Positions 8,132-17,660 of a stretch of DNA of 64,000 nt are shown in pieces; position 1 is the stretch's first letter, and each line of letters begins with the position of its first letter. Where the stretch lies: assembly GCF_013836145.1 (NCBI RefSeq), contig NZ_CP057483.1, positions 3,906,001 to 3,970,000 on the forward strand, written 5' to 3'. Source of the DNA: Citrobacter sp. RHB25-C09 (GTDB lineage Bacteria > Pseudomonadota > Gammaproteobacteria > Enterobacterales > Enterobacteriaceae). The position numbers were made by a program, and so were the translations under genes. Below the pieces are notes generated by a model. It worked only from the letters and a program-made list of their open reading frames with translations, searched no databases and was not told the origin of the DNA.

Positions 8132-10564
8132 TTAAGCGCGTTTGATTTCAACCAGATTGGTATGCTGCGGATTCCCTTTCGCCAGCGGCGAAGGCAAGTG
8201 GCTGGTCAGGGTGTTGATGCACCCGCCCACGTCCACGCCTTTGCTGTCCAGTCGAGTCCACGCCCCCTGCGGCATTGCCACCACGCCGGGGATAATACGT
8301 TGGGTCACTTTGCACGGGATCGCCACCACGCCGCGATCGTTAAAGACATGCACCAGATCGCCTGATTTCAGTTGACGCGCCTCGGCGTCGAGCGGGTTGA
8401 TCCAGACTTCATCCGGTACCGCTTCATGCAGCATCGGCACGTTGGTATAGGTGGAATGGGTGTGGCCCTTGGTATGAAAACCGCTCAGTTGCAGCGGATA
8501 TTTCACCGTCATCACTTTGTTCAGGTGAGATTCCTTCACTTCGCAGAATTCCGGCACCGCCGGAATGCGGTCGCCTTCCGGCAGCGTCCACGCCTGTGCC
8601 AGATCCGCCAGCGCCTGCGAGTAAATTTCAATTTTACCGGACGGTGTCTTCAGTGGGTTGGCTTCTACGTCGGCGCGGAAATCCGCAAACGCCAGGCTTT
8701 GCTTATCCGTGGCGATTTGCTGGTCAATCACGCCCATCTCTTTCGCCACCGACCACTCCGGCAGATAGGCGCGTTTTTCACGAATCTGCTGATAGTGTGT
8801 TTCTGCCCACTGCGCCTGAGTTCTCCCCTCGGTGTACTGTTCGCGCAGCCCCAGATGCCCTGCGATGTCGGCACAGATATCGTAAGTACTGCGCACTTCC
8901 CACATCGGGGTGACCGTTTTCTGAAGGGCGATCATGTAATTGTGCGAGCCCGTTGAATACGAGCTGTCGACCAGATCTTCCGCTTCGAGATAGCTGGTTT
9001 CCGGCAGCAGGAGGTCAGCATACTTCGCGCTCGGCGTCATATGGTTTTCAATCACGATGATGGTTTCACACAGTGACTCATCCGCAAGGATCTTGCGCGT
9101 GCGATTGGTTTCGCCATGCTGATTCAACAAGGTGTTACCGGCCTGGTTGAAAAACAGTTTGATGCCGGTACTCAGTTTTTCTGCGCCCTTCACCCCCATG
9201 GTGGTGGCGGTCATTTTCTCCGGACTCTGGATGGCGTCTGTCCACAGATAGCACGGGATAGACGTTTTGATCGGGTTGGTCAAAATCGGTAACAGCGGGA
9301 CGCCATAAGGTGTGCCGTATGGCCAGTTACCGTTGTTGGTGCCCGGCAGTCCGAAATGGCCAGTTAATGCAGGCAGCGTCTGGATGGCACGAACGGTTTG
9401 CTCACCGTTGGCATGACGCTGCGGCCCCCAGCCCTGGCAGATATAACAGGCGCGCGCTGCGGCAACTTCACGCGCCAGTTGGCGAATGCGCGTCGCCGGA
9501 ATACCGGTGATATCCGCCGCCCATTCCGGGGTTTTGGCGATACCGTCGCTGCCTGTTCCCAGCACGTAATCTTTATAGCTGGCATTCTCCGCCGCGCCTT
9601 CCGGCAGCGTGCTGCGGTCATAGCCGACGCAGTATTTGTTGACCTGCTCTTCATCAATCAGTTGCTCGGTGATGAGCGTATGGGCCATCCCTGCGACCAG
9701 TGCCGCATCGGTGGTTGGGCGAATCGGCAGCCATTCCGCATGTTCGGTAATCACCGAGTCGGTATAGCGCGGGTCGATAATGATCACCCTGGCTTTTGAT
9801 TGCTCAAGCGCCCGGCGAAGCTCCTCCACCTGACCGCCGCCTGACATGCGCGTTTCTGAAAGATTCAGACCAAACAGGACGACAAGATCGGAATGGGCAA
9901 TTTGCGTAAAGTGGCTGCCGACATATACGCCGTGGGTGTAGGGCGTTGCCGTCGCAATTTGCGCGGTGGAATAGGTGTTATGGTAGTTTAAATAACCGCC
10001 GGTGAGATTGAGCAGCCGTTTCCAGGCTGGTGTTCCCTGAGTATGATAATAAGCGCCCGATTGATAATTATAATAAATTGCTTCACGGCCATATTTTTCG
10101 GTGACGCGCTTAAGTTCTGCAGCAATAAATGCTGTCGCTTCATCCCAGCTAATGCGCTTAAATTTACCTTCTCCGCGTTTGCCTACCCGCTTCAGCGGAT
10201 ACTTGATGCGATCCGGACTGTAGACACGCCAACGGCTGGAGCGCCCGCGCAAGCATGGACGAATCTGGTGCTCGCCAAATACCGCATCGTCTTTCGCATC
10301 TTCCGGCTCAATACGGACGATACGATCGTCTTTCACAATCACTTTTAGCGGACAGCGGCTGCCGCAGTTCACCAGACAGGCGCTGTGCCTGACGATTTCG
10401 TCATTGTTTGCGGGGGGAAGTTCTGCGGCTTTTTCTGCTCGCGCGGTGGTAGAAAAGGGTAAGGTAATCGCATTACTCAGCGCCACGGCAGCGCCTAATT
10501 TCGCGGTGTTTGTCACCGCCTCTCGTCGTGAAAATTTCGCATTAAGCCACTTTTTCATTTCCAT
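8132..10564 (-). CDS. DmsA-like molybdopterin oxidoreductase catalytic subunit
   Basis: The 810-residue protein has an N-terminal Tat signal (SRREAVTNTAKLG, cleavage near ARAEK). A CX3CX3C iron-sulfur motif (CLVNCGSRC) follows, with the fourth Cys at RPCLRGRSS, and then the molybdopterin and C-terminal dinucleotide-binding domains. It belongs to the DmsA/YnfE group of periplasmic reductases for S- or N-oxides, or selenate for YnfE/F. ATGs at 10564 and 10558 are both possible; neither has a strong ribosome site. It heads an operon with DmsB, DmsC, DmsD and NapF-like genes under an FNR-type promoter. Salmonella has a similar extra dms operon next to dcuS, from memory. Confidence 0.93.
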   Translation of the reverse strand: MEMKKWLNAKFSRREAVTNTAKLGAAVALSNAITLPFSTTARAEKAAELPPANNDEIVRHSACLVNCGSRCPLKVIVKDDRIVRIEPEDAKDDAVFGEHQIRPCLRGRSSRWRVYSPDRIKYPLKRVGKRGEGKFKRISWDEATAFIAAELKRVTEKYGREAIYYNYQSGAYYHTQGTPAWKRLLNLTGGYLNYHNTYSTAQIATATPYTHGVYVGSHFTQIAHSDLVVLFGLNLSETRMSGGGQVEELRRALEQSKARVIIIDPRYTDSVITEHAEWLPIRPTTDAALVAGMAHTLITEQLIDEEQVNKYCVGYDRSTLPEGAAENASYKDYVLGTGSDGIAKTPEWAADITGIPATRIRQLAREVAAARACYICQGWGPQRHANGEQTVRAIQTLPALTGHFGLPGTNNGNWPYGTPYGVPLLPILTNPIKTSIPCYLWTDAIQSPEKMTATTMGVKGAEKLSTGIKLFFNQAGNTLLNQHGETNRTRKILADESLCETIIVIENHMTPSAKYADLLLPETSYLEAEDLVDSSYSTGSHNYMIALQKTVTPMWEVRSTYDICADIAGHLGLREQYTEGRTQAQWAETHYQQIREKRAYLPEWSVAKEMGVIDQQIATDKQSLAFADFRADVEANPLKTPSGKIEIYSQALADLAQAWTLPEGDRIPAVPEFCEVKESHLNKVMTVKYPLQLSGFHTKGHTHSTYTNVPMLHEAVPDEVWINPLDAEARQLKSGDLVHVFNDRGVVAIPCKVTQRIIPGVVAMPQGAWTRLDSKGVDVGGCINTLTSHLPSPLAKGNPQHTNLVEIKRA

Positions 10565-10610
10565 TATTTATTTCTCACATTGCATCCATAGTTATTATTA
10601 ATATTTAAAT

Positions 10611-10659
10611 CGTCCCTATCATAAAGGAGTAGATATGTAAGACGATTGACTATGATCAA
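10611..10659 (-). promoter_or_regulatory. FNR-dependent class II promoter of the dmsA-like operon
   Basis: TTGAC-TATG-ATCAA at 10646-10659 matches the FNR consensus TTGAT-N4-ATCAA at nine of ten fixed positions. On the minus strand a TATGAT -10 hexamer lies at 10623-10618. A transcription start 7 bases further (about 10611) would put the FNR box centre at -41.5, the canonical class II activation position. This predicts anaerobic induction of the reductase operon. The spacing is measured from the sequence; the start site itself is inferred. Confidence 0.75.
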
Positions 10660-10813
10660 GCGAAAAATCTCATAATTAAATATTCAGATACGGAGGGGCA
10701 GCGCAAAAATTTTCTGATTATTGATCTGGTGAATGAATGATTTTCTCTGCCACCTTTGAATTACGCGCTTCAAAGGGGATAATACCCACACGAACAGTGA
10801 AACCAGGACCACA

Positions 10814-12445
10814 ATGAGATACTCCCTGCCCTGCCGCAAGCTACGAAAACAGCCGATGAAACTCGGCACCACGGTGATTTTGATGGTCAGCGCCGTGCTG
10901 TTTTCCGTGTTGCTGGTGGTACACCTCATCTACTTTTCCCAGATCAGTGACATGACGCGCAACGCGCTGGCGGATAAAGCGCTGGCGGTTGCCCGTACGC
11001 TGGCGGATTCACCAGAAATCCGTCAGGGATTGCTGAAAAAACCTCAAGAGAGTGGTATTCAGGCGATTGCCGAAGCGGTGCGCAAACGAAACGACATGCT
11101 GTTTATCGTCGTTACCGACATGAAAAGCCTCCGCTATTCGCATCCGGAAGCCCAGCGCATTGGGCAACCCTTTAAAGGTGACGACATTCTTCTGGCACTG
11201 GATGGGAAAGAGAACGTCGCCATCAACCGGGGCTTTCTCGCCCAAGCCCTGCGCGTCTTTACTCCTGTGTATGATGAAAATCACCGCCAGATAGGGGTGG
11301 TGTCGATTGGCCTTGAACTGAGCCGGGTGACCCAACAGATCAACGACAGCCGTGGCAGTATCATCTGGTCGGTTATTTTTGGCGTGCTGGTGGGACTGAT
11401 TGGCACAGCTGTACTGGTGAAAGTGCTCAAGCGTATCTTGTTCGGGCTGGAGCCGTATGAGATTTCCACCCTCTTTGAACAGCGTCAGGCGATGCTGCAA
11501 TCGATCAAAGAAGGGGTCATTGCCGTTGATGACAGCGGCGAAATTACGCTCATTAATGAAGCCGCCCAGGAGTTACTGAACTACCGAAAATCGCGCGATG
11601 ACGCACAGCTTTCGTCGCTTAGCCACGCGTGGTCGCAGGTAGTGGATCTGACGGAAGTCCTGCGAGACGGTACAGTCCTTCGCGACGAAGAGATCAATAT
11701 CAAAGAGCGGCTGTTGCTGATTAACACCGTTCCGATACGCAGCAACGGTAAAATTATCGGCGCAATCTCGACCTTCAGGGATAAGACCGAAGTCCGCCAG
11801 TTGTTACAGCGCCTGGATGGCATTGTGAACTACGCCGATGCACTCCGTGAACGATCCCACGAATTCATGAATAAATTGCATGTGATTCTGGGATTGTTGC
11901 ATTTGAAGAGTTATAAGCAACTCGAAGACTATATTATTAAGACAGCTAACAACTATCAGGAAGAGATCGGCTCTCTGCTGGGCAAAATAAAATCCCCCAT
12001 TATCGCGGGCTTTTTACTCAGTAAGATTAATCGCACATCCGATGCCGGTCACAAGTTGGTGATTGATAACGAGAGTCAATTACCGGAAAGCAGTAATGAA
12101 GATCAGATAACGGTATTGATTACCGTACTCGGGAATTTGATTGAAAACGCGATTGAAGCGTTAAGCGATCAGCCAGGAGGCGAAATTAGCGTCGCCTTAT
12201 ACTATCGCCATGGCTGGCTACATTGTGAAGTCAGCGACGACGGTCCGGGAATAGCACCGGAACACATTGACCATATTTTCGATAAAGGCGTCTCGTCAAA
12301 AGGAACTGAACGTGGCGTTGGTTTAACACTTGTCAAACAACAAGTTGAAAGTCTTGGTGGCAATATTTACGTGGAATCCGAACCTGGCGTTTTCACCCAA
12401 TTTTTTGTACAAATCCCCTGGGATGGGGAGAGGACCAGTACATGA
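10814..12445 (+). CDS. dcuS: C4-dicarboxylate sensor histidine kinase DcuS
   Basis: The 543-residue product is the same length as E. coli DcuS and begins with the matching MRYSLPCRKLRKQPMKL. Order: first membrane helix (about 20-42), periplasmic PAS-type sensor with the HPEAQRIGQPF and fumarate-binding region, second helix (about 180-205), cytoplasmic PAS, then the kinase domain with phospho-acceptor His349 in RERSHEFMNKLH and ATP-binding motifs ending GVGLTLVKQQ. It senses fumarate, succinate and citrate together with the transporter DcuB and signals to DcuR. The dcuR start overlaps its end by 4 bases. An AGGA ribosome site precedes the ATG. Confidence 0.97.
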   Translation: MRYSLPCRKLRKQPMKLGTTVILMVSAVLFSVLLVVHLIYFSQISDMTRNALADKALAVARTLADSPEIRQGLLKKPQESGIQAIAEAVRKRNDMLFIVVTDMKSLRYSHPEAQRIGQPFKGDDILLALDGKENVAINRGFLAQALRVFTPVYDENHRQIGVVSIGLELSRVTQQINDSRGSIIWSVIFGVLVGLIGTAVLVKVLKRILFGLEPYEISTLFEQRQAMLQSIKEGVIAVDDSGEITLINEAAQELLNYRKSRDDAQLSSLSHAWSQVVDLTEVLRDGTVLRDEEINIKERLLLINTVPIRSNGKIIGAISTFRDKTEVRQLLQRLDGIVNYADALRERSHEFMNKLHVILGLLHLKSYKQLEDYIIKTANNYQEEIGSLLGKIKSPIIAGFLLSKINRTSDAGHKLVIDNESQLPESSNEDQITVLITVLGNLIENAIEALSDQPGGEISVALYYRHGWLHCEVSDDGPGIAPEHIDHIFDKGVSSKGTERGVGLTLVKQQVESLGGNIYVESEPGVFTQFFVQIPWDGERTST

Positions 12446-13161
12446 TCAATGTCTTTATTATCGATGACGATGCGATGGTTGCGGAATTAAATCGCCGCTA
12501 CGTCGCACAGATCCCGGGTTTTCAATGCTGTGGAACTGCCTCAACATTAGAGAAAGCCAAGGAGGTGATCTTCAATAGCGACACGCATATTGACCTCATT
12601 TTGCTGGACATCTACCTTCAGAAAGAGAATGGACTGGACCTGCTTCCGCTGTTGCATGCCGCTGGCTGCAAAAGTGATGTCATCGTTATCTCTTCGGCCG
12701 CCGATGCCGTCACGATTAAGGATTCGCTGCACTACGGCGTTGTTGATTATTTGATCAAACCGTTTCAGGCCTCGCGGTTTGAAGAAGCCCTTACCGGCTG
12801 GCTGCAAAAGAAAAGAGACATGGACAAGCGTCAGTATTTTGAGCAGTCCGAGTTGGATCAGCTTATTCACGGCAACGCCTCTCAGGAGCAAGATACCCGC
12901 CGCTTGCCGAAGGGCTTAACGCCGCAAACGCTGCGTACATTATGTCAGTGGATCGACGCGCATCAGGATTATGAGTTTTCAACCGATGAACTGGCGAATG
13001 CCGTAAATATCTCTCGCGTCTCCTGCCGGAAATATCTTATCTGGTTAGTCAATTGTCATATTTTGTTTACCAGCATTCATTATGGCGTTACTGGCCGTCC
13101 CGTTTATCGCTACCGTATTCAGGCAGAGCATTATTCTTTACTTAAGCAATATTGCCAGTAG
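12442..13161 (+). CDS. dcuR: Response regulator DcuR
   Basis: The 239-residue regulator has an N-terminal receiver domain with acidic residues IDDDAM, phosphorylated Asp56 in LLDIYLQ and the conserved Lys in LIKPF. A C-terminal helix-turn-helix follows (STDELANAVNISRVSCRKYL). In E. coli, phosphorylated DcuR activates dcuB-fumB, the frd operon and dctA in response to C4-dicarboxylates. The ATG overlaps the dcuS stop (ATGA), and dcuB lies 636 bases downstream in the same orientation, as in E. coli. Confidence 0.97.
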   Translation: MINVFIIDDDAMVAELNRRYVAQIPGFQCCGTASTLEKAKEVIFNSDTHIDLILLDIYLQKENGLDLLPLLHAAGCKSDVIVISSAADAVTIKDSLHYGVVDYLIKPFQASRFEEALTGWLQKKRDMDKRQYFEQSELDQLIHGNASQEQDTRRLPKGLTPQTLRTLCQWIDAHQDYEFSTDELANAVNISRVSCRKYLIWLVNCHILFTSIHYGVTGRPVYRYRIQAEHYSLLKQYCQ

Positions 13162-13797
13162 AAGATAAATCTTAGTCTGGGGTTATTTCGTTATATATTG
13201 ATAACAAATATAACAATAATGAAAAAACACCAGCACTAAGATTTTCCTTTAAAACTTTTATAAATTGCGATGGATCAACAATTCCTGCAATATACCTGTA
13301 ATATCAATCAATTATTATTAATCTCACCACCCGTTGTTTTTAATTTCAAAAACAGTAACAAAAGTTAATAAAGTATTTTATGCGCTATAGACTGTGTATT
13401 TTTAATCACAAAGGAGTAGTCTAAAAATATAGGGACAGTGAGAAGAAAAAGAGAAACAGTGGCAATGGAAACGATGCTACGTCTCAAGGAAGAGCACCTT
13501 CTGCGAGCAGATGATATGTTCACATTTTTCATAAACATACTACAAGAAGCACGGAACCTGATTCTGCTTTCCTTTTTTAAACTGCCCATCGCCAGAGACA
13601 TTAACTCTCTGAAACACACGATAAAAAGAAACTAAGAATTTACATGAGGTCAGTGAAAAATTCTTATTTATTGTCAGGAGACGCTTCTCGTTTTCTGACG
13701 CAACGCCTATTCGCCAGGATCTGCATCAACCACAAAAAACAGACCATGGCTGTGATCGAATTATCAAAATTGACTGGTTTATCGCGAGGGTAAATAA
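13162..13797 (+). promoter_or_regulatory. Long AT-rich dcuB upstream region
   Basis: The 636 bases between dcuR and dcuB are markedly AT-rich and should hold the DcuR- and FNR-responsive dcuB promoter. A half-perfect CRP-like site (TGTGA-TCGAAT-TATCA) lies at about 13750. No clear FNR box is visible. A 65-codon frame with no convincing ribosome site runs from 13438 to 13635. A hairpin with an 8-bp stem (AAGAATTT / AAATTCTT, 13634-13665) follows immediately. The small frame is not called as a gene. Confidence 0.4.
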
Positions 13798-15138
13798 ATG
13801 CTATTTAGTATACAACTTCTCATAATATTAATTTGTTTGTTTTATGGTGCCAGAAAAGGCGGTATCGCACTGGGTCTGTTAGGCGGTATCGGCCTGGTTA
13901 TTCTGGTCTTTGTTTTCCATCTCCAGCCGGGTAAACCACCCGTAGACGTCATGCTGGTCATTATCGCCGTGGTCGCCGCCTCGGCAACGCTTCAGGCCTC
14001 CGGTGGTCTGGACGTTATGTTGCAAATCGCAGAGAAACTGCTGCGTCGCAACCCGAAATACGTCTCCATCGTTGCGCCGTTCGTCACCTGTACCCTGACC
14101 ATCCTCTGCGGTACCGGTCACGTGGTATATACCATTCTGCCGATCATTTACGACGTGGCGATTAAAAATAACATTCGTCCGGAACGTCCAATGGCCGCCA
14201 GCTCCATCGGCGCGCAAATGGGGATTATCGCCAGTCCGGTATCAGTCGCGGTTGTTTCACTGGTCGCCATGCTGGGCAACGTTACCTTTGAAGGCAAACA
14301 TCTGGAATTCCTCGACCTGCTGGCCATTACCATCCCGTCTACCCTGCTGGGTATCCTGGCGATCGGTATTTTCAGCTGGTTCCGTGGTAAAGATCTGGAT
14401 AAAGACGAAGACTTCCAGAAATTCATCTCCGTTCCGGAAAACCGTGAATACGTGTATGGCGACACCGCAACGCTGCTGGATAAAAAACTGCCGAAAAGCA
14501 ACTGGCTGGCAATGTGGATCTTCCTGGGTTCAATCGCTATCGTTGCTCTGCTGGGTGCGTTCTCCGAGCTGCGCCCGAGCTTTGGCGGCAAAGCGCTGTC
14601 AATGGTGCTGGTCATCCAGATGTTCATGCTGCTGACCGGTGCGCTAATCATCATCCTTACCAAAACCAACCCCGCATCTATCTCTAAAAACGAAGTTTTC
14701 CGTTCAGGTATGATCGCGATTGTGGCGGTGTATGGTATCGCCTGGATGGCAGAAACCATGTTCGGCGCGCATATGGATGAAATCCAGGGCGTACTGGGCG
14801 AGATGGTGAAAGAGTATCCGTGGGCGTATGCGATTGTCCTGCTGCTGGTGTCTAAATTTGTTAACTCCCAGGCAGCGGCGCTGGCGGCTATCGTGCCAGT
14901 CGCACTCGCTATCGGCGTTGACCCGGCTTATATCGTGGCATCCGCTCCGGCATGCTACGGTTACTACATTCTGCCGACCTACCCGAGCGATCTGGCTGCA
15001 ATCCAGTTCGACCGTTCCGGTACCACCCGCATTGGTCGCTTCGTCATCAACCACAGCTTTATCCTGCCAGGTTTGATTGGCGTGAGCGTATCCTGCGTAT
15101 TTGGCTGGATCTTCGCCGCCATGTACGGATTCCTGTAA
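13798..15138 (+). CDS. dcuB: Anaerobic C4-dicarboxylate antiporter DcuB
   Basis: The 446-residue polytopic membrane protein is identical in length to E. coli DcuB and carries its characteristic segments (CGTGHVVYTILPIIYD, AASSIGAQMGIIASP, YYILPTYPSDLAAIQFD). DcuB exchanges extracellular fumarate, malate or aspartate for intracellular succinate during fumarate respiration, and it acts as co-sensor with DcuS. The gene starts ATG after TAAATA with a GAGGG ribosome site. fumB follows 74 bases downstream with a stem-loop between them, so the two are probably co-transcribed. Confidence 0.97.
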   Translation: MLFSIQLLIILICLFYGARKGGIALGLLGGIGLVILVFVFHLQPGKPPVDVMLVIIAVVAASATLQASGGLDVMLQIAEKLLRRNPKYVSIVAPFVTCTLTILCGTGHVVYTILPIIYDVAIKNNIRPERPMAASSIGAQMGIIASPVSVAVVSLVAMLGNVTFEGKHLEFLDLLAITIPSTLLGILAIGIFSWFRGKDLDKDEDFQKFISVPENREYVYGDTATLLDKKLPKSNWLAMWIFLGSIAIVALLGAFSELRPSFGGKALSMVLVIQMFMLLTGALIIILTKTNPASISKNEVFRSGMIAIVAVYGIAWMAETMFGAHMDEIQGVLGEMVKEYPWAYAIVLLLVSKFVNSQAAALAAIVPVALAIGVDPAYIVASAPACYGYYILPTYPSDLAAIQFDRSGTTRIGRFVINHSFILPGLIGVSVSCVFGWIFAAMYGFL

Positions 15139-15147
15139 AGGTATCTT

Positions 15148-15175
15148 ACGTGCCGCTCGCTTTCGGGCGGCACGT
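15148..15175 (+). terminator. Stem-loop between dcuB and fumB
   Basis: ACGTGCCGCTCG pairs with CGGGCGGCACGT (12 bp, one G-T wobble) around a 4-base loop. There is no U-run after it, so it is probably an mRNA-stabilising or partial-termination element that lets dcuB and fumB be expressed at different levels from one promoter. Confidence 0.6.
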
Positions 15176-15212
15176 CACTTCGAAAAATTTATAATCAACA
15201 GGCTGGAAGCAC

Positions 15213-16859
15213 ATGTCTAATAAAGAATTCTTTTACCAGGCGCCTTTCCCGATGGGGGAAGACAAAACAGAGTATTACCTACTCACTTCCGACCACGTCA
15301 GCGTTAGCGAGTTTGAAGGAGAGTCCATACTGAAGGTTGAGCCGCAAGCCCTGACGCTGCTGGCACAGCAAGCCTTCCACGACGCCTCTTTCCTGCTCCG
15401 CACTGAACACCAACAGCAAGTCGCCTCCATTCTCCATGACCCCGAAGCCAGCGAAAACGATAAATACGTCGCGCTGCAATTCTTAAGAAACTCCGAAATC
15501 GCCGCCAAAGGCATTCTGCCGACCTGTCAGGATACCGGCACCGCGATCATCGTAGGGAAAAAAGGCCAGCGCGTCTGGACCGGCGGCGGTGACGAAGCGG
15601 CGCTGTCGAAAGGGGTTTACAACACATATATCGAAGATAACCTGCGCTATTCGCAAAACGCAGCGCTGGATATGTACAAAGAAGTCAACACCGGCACCAA
15701 TCTCCCGGCGCAGATCGACCTCTATAGCGTTGACGGCGATGAGTACAAATTCCTCTGTGTGACCAAAGGCGGCGGTTCCGCGAATAAAACCTATCTTTAT
15801 CAGGAAACGAAAGCGCTGCTCACCCCTGGCAAGCTGAAGAACTTCCTTGTTGATAAGATGCGTACTTTGGGCACCGCAGCCTGCCCGCCGTACCATATCG
15901 CGTTTGTTATTGGCGGCACCTCCGCAGAAAGCACCCTGAAAACCGTGAAGCTCGCCAGCACCCATTACTATGATGGCCTGCCAACGGAAGGGAACGAGCA
16001 CGGACAGGCGTTCCGCGACGTACAACTGGAGCAGGAACTGCTGAAAGAGGCGCAGAACCTCGGCCTCGGCGCACAGTTCGGCGGGAAATATTTCGCACAT
16101 GACATCCGCGTTATTCGTCTGCCGCGCCACGGTGCCTCCTGCCCGGTAGGCATGGGCGTCTCCTGTTCTGCCGACCGTAATATCAAAGCGAAAATTAACC
16201 GCAAAGGGATTTGGATCGAAAAACTGGAACGTAACCCAGGGCAGTACATTCCTGAGTCACTGCGCCAGGCGGGTGAAGGTGAAGCGGTTAAAGTTGACCT
16301 CAACCGTCCGATGAAAGAGATCCTCGCTCAGCTTTCGCAATATCCTGTCTCTACGCGCCTGTCGCTGACCGGGACCATTATTGTGGGCCGCGATATCGCC
16401 CACGCGAAGCTGAAAGAGCGCATCGATTCAGGCGAAGGGCTGCCGCAGTACATTAAAGATCACCCGATCTATTACGCGGGTCCGGCAAAAACGCCGGCAG
16501 GTTATCCGTCGGGTTCATTGGGGCCGACTACCGCGGGCCGCATGGACTCCTACGTGGATCTGCTGCAATCTCACGGCGGCAGTATGATCATGCTGGCAAA
16601 AGGCAACCGCAGCCAGCAGGTGACCGATGCCTGCCACAAACATGGCGGCTTCTATCTGGGGAGCATTGGCGGCCCGGCTGCGGTGCTGGCGCAGCAGAGC
16701 ATTAAGCATCTGGAGTGCGTTGAGTACCCTGAGCTGGGTATGGAAGCGATCTGGAAAATCGAAGTGGAAGACTTCCCGGCGTTTATCCTCGTGGATGACA
16801 AAGGCAACGACTTCTTCCAGCAGATCCTTAGCAAGCAGTGCGCAAACTGCGCGAAATAA
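15213..16859 (+). CDS. fumB: Class I fumarate hydratase FumB (anaerobic)
   Basis: The 548-residue protein is the length of E. coli FumB. It has the three [4Fe-4S] ligand cysteines of class I fumarases at Cys105 (LPTCQDTG), Cys224 (TAACPPYH) and Cys318 (GVSCSAD). The C-terminal beta domain includes the KGNRSQQV motif. FumB converts malate to fumarate under anaerobic conditions, feeding fumarate respiration, and also acts on D-tartrate. Its place after dcuB supports FumB over the paralogue FumA. A strong terminator follows. Confidence 0.96.
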   Translation: MSNKEFFYQAPFPMGEDKTEYYLLTSDHVSVSEFEGESILKVEPQALTLLAQQAFHDASFLLRTEHQQQVASILHDPEASENDKYVALQFLRNSEIAAKGILPTCQDTGTAIIVGKKGQRVWTGGGDEAALSKGVYNTYIEDNLRYSQNAALDMYKEVNTGTNLPAQIDLYSVDGDEYKFLCVTKGGGSANKTYLYQETKALLTPGKLKNFLVDKMRTLGTAACPPYHIAFVIGGTSAESTLKTVKLASTHYYDGLPTEGNEHGQAFRDVQLEQELLKEAQNLGLGAQFGGKYFAHDIRVIRLPRHGASCPVGMGVSCSADRNIKAKINRKGIWIEKLERNPGQYIPESLRQAGEGEAVKVDLNRPMKEILAQLSQYPVSTRLSLTGTIIVGRDIAHAKLKERIDSGEGLPQYIKDHPIYYAGPAKTPAGYPSGSLGPTTAGRMDSYVDLLQSHGGSMIMLAKGNRSQQVTDACHKHGGFYLGSIGGPAAVLAQQSIKHLECVEYPELGMEAIWKIEVEDFPAFILVDDKGNDFFQQILSKQCANCAK

Positions 16860-16866
16860 CCTTTCC

Positions 16867-16890
16867 GGCCCGGTATCCTCCGGGCCTTTT
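16867..16890 (+). terminator. Rho-independent terminator of dcuB-fumB
   Basis: GGCCCGG and CCGGGCC form a perfect 7-bp GC stem with a 6-base loop, followed directly by TTTT. It lies 7 bases past the fumB stop. Confidence 0.88.
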
Positions 16891-16969
16891 CCTTGTCTGC
16901 AAAAGTCCATCGTTGAATTTTTTTCGATTCCGGTGAATATTGGTCTTTTCCAATGACTTGTGAAATCAC

Positions 16970-17602
16970 ATGGTACGCACACTGAACCCGCTGTTGCTGA
17001 ACGCAGGCGCCCTGTTTCTGATCCTTCTCCTCGTCTATACCGGCCTCTTTGCGGGCGATAAGCTGACCTGGCTGATGGAGGTTACTCCGGTAATTATTGT
17101 GGTGCCGCTCCTGCTGGCCACTGCCAGGCGCTACCCGCTGACCCCACTGCTGTATACGCTCATTTTCTTCCACGCCATCATTCTGATGGTGGGTGGAATG
17201 TACACCTACGCTAAAGTTCCCGTAGGCTTTGAAGTCCAGGAGTGGCTGGGGTTAAGCCGCAACCCCTACGACAAGCTGGGGCACTTCTTCCAGGGGCTGG
17301 TTCCTGCGTTGGTGGCTCGCGAGATCCTCGTGCGCGGGAAGATTGTTCGCGGCAAAAAGATGCTGGCGTTCCTGGTCTGCTGCGTGGCGCTGGCGATCAG
17401 CGCGGTTTATGAGCTGATTGAATGGTGGGCGGCTTTAGCAATGGGGCAAGGGGCTGATGATTTTCTCGGCACCCAGGGCGATCAGTGGGATACGCAGTCA
17501 GATATGTTTTGCGCTCTGCTTGGTGCATTGACCACGGTGATCCTGCTGGCGCGCGTCCATTGCCGTCAGATCAGGAGGCATCATTTAGCTTCGGCTTTCT
17601 GA
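16970..17602 (+). CDS. yjdF: Inner-membrane protein YjdF (DUF2238)
   Basis: The 210-residue integral membrane protein matches E. coli YjdF in length and in its central conserved block (SRNPYDKLGHFFQGLVPA, YELIEWWAALAMGQGADD, LGTQGDQWDTQSDM). It has about six hydrophobic segments. The molecular function is unknown. Some bacterial homologues lie behind yjdF-type riboswitches that bind azaaromatics; I see no such structure in the 110 bases upstream here. In E. coli K-12 the melibiose operon lies between yjdF and adiA; it is absent here. Confidence 0.93.
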   Translation: MVRTLNPLLLNAGALFLILLLVYTGLFAGDKLTWLMEVTPVIIVVPLLLATARRYPLTPLLYTLIFFHAIILMVGGMYTYAKVPVGFEVQEWLGLSRNPYDKLGHFFQGLVPALVAREILVRGKIVRGKKMLAFLVCCVALAISAVYELIEWWAALAMGQGADDFLGTQGDQWDTQSDMFCALLGALTTVILLARVHCRQIRRHHLASAF

Positions 17603-17616
17603 TTTATTACCGCAAT

Positions 17617-17660
17617 TGCCCGGTGGCGCCTGTAGGCCGGATAAGCGCAGCGCCATCGGC
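17617..17660. repeat. REP element upstream of adiA
   Basis: GCCCGGTGGCGCC and TGTAGGCCGGATAAGCG with GCGCCATCGGC form a single, slightly diverged REP pair 15 bases after yjdF. The remaining sequence up to adiA (17661-17850) is AT-rich and must contain the acid-induced adiA promoter; no consensus hexamers stand out. Confidence 0.8.
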
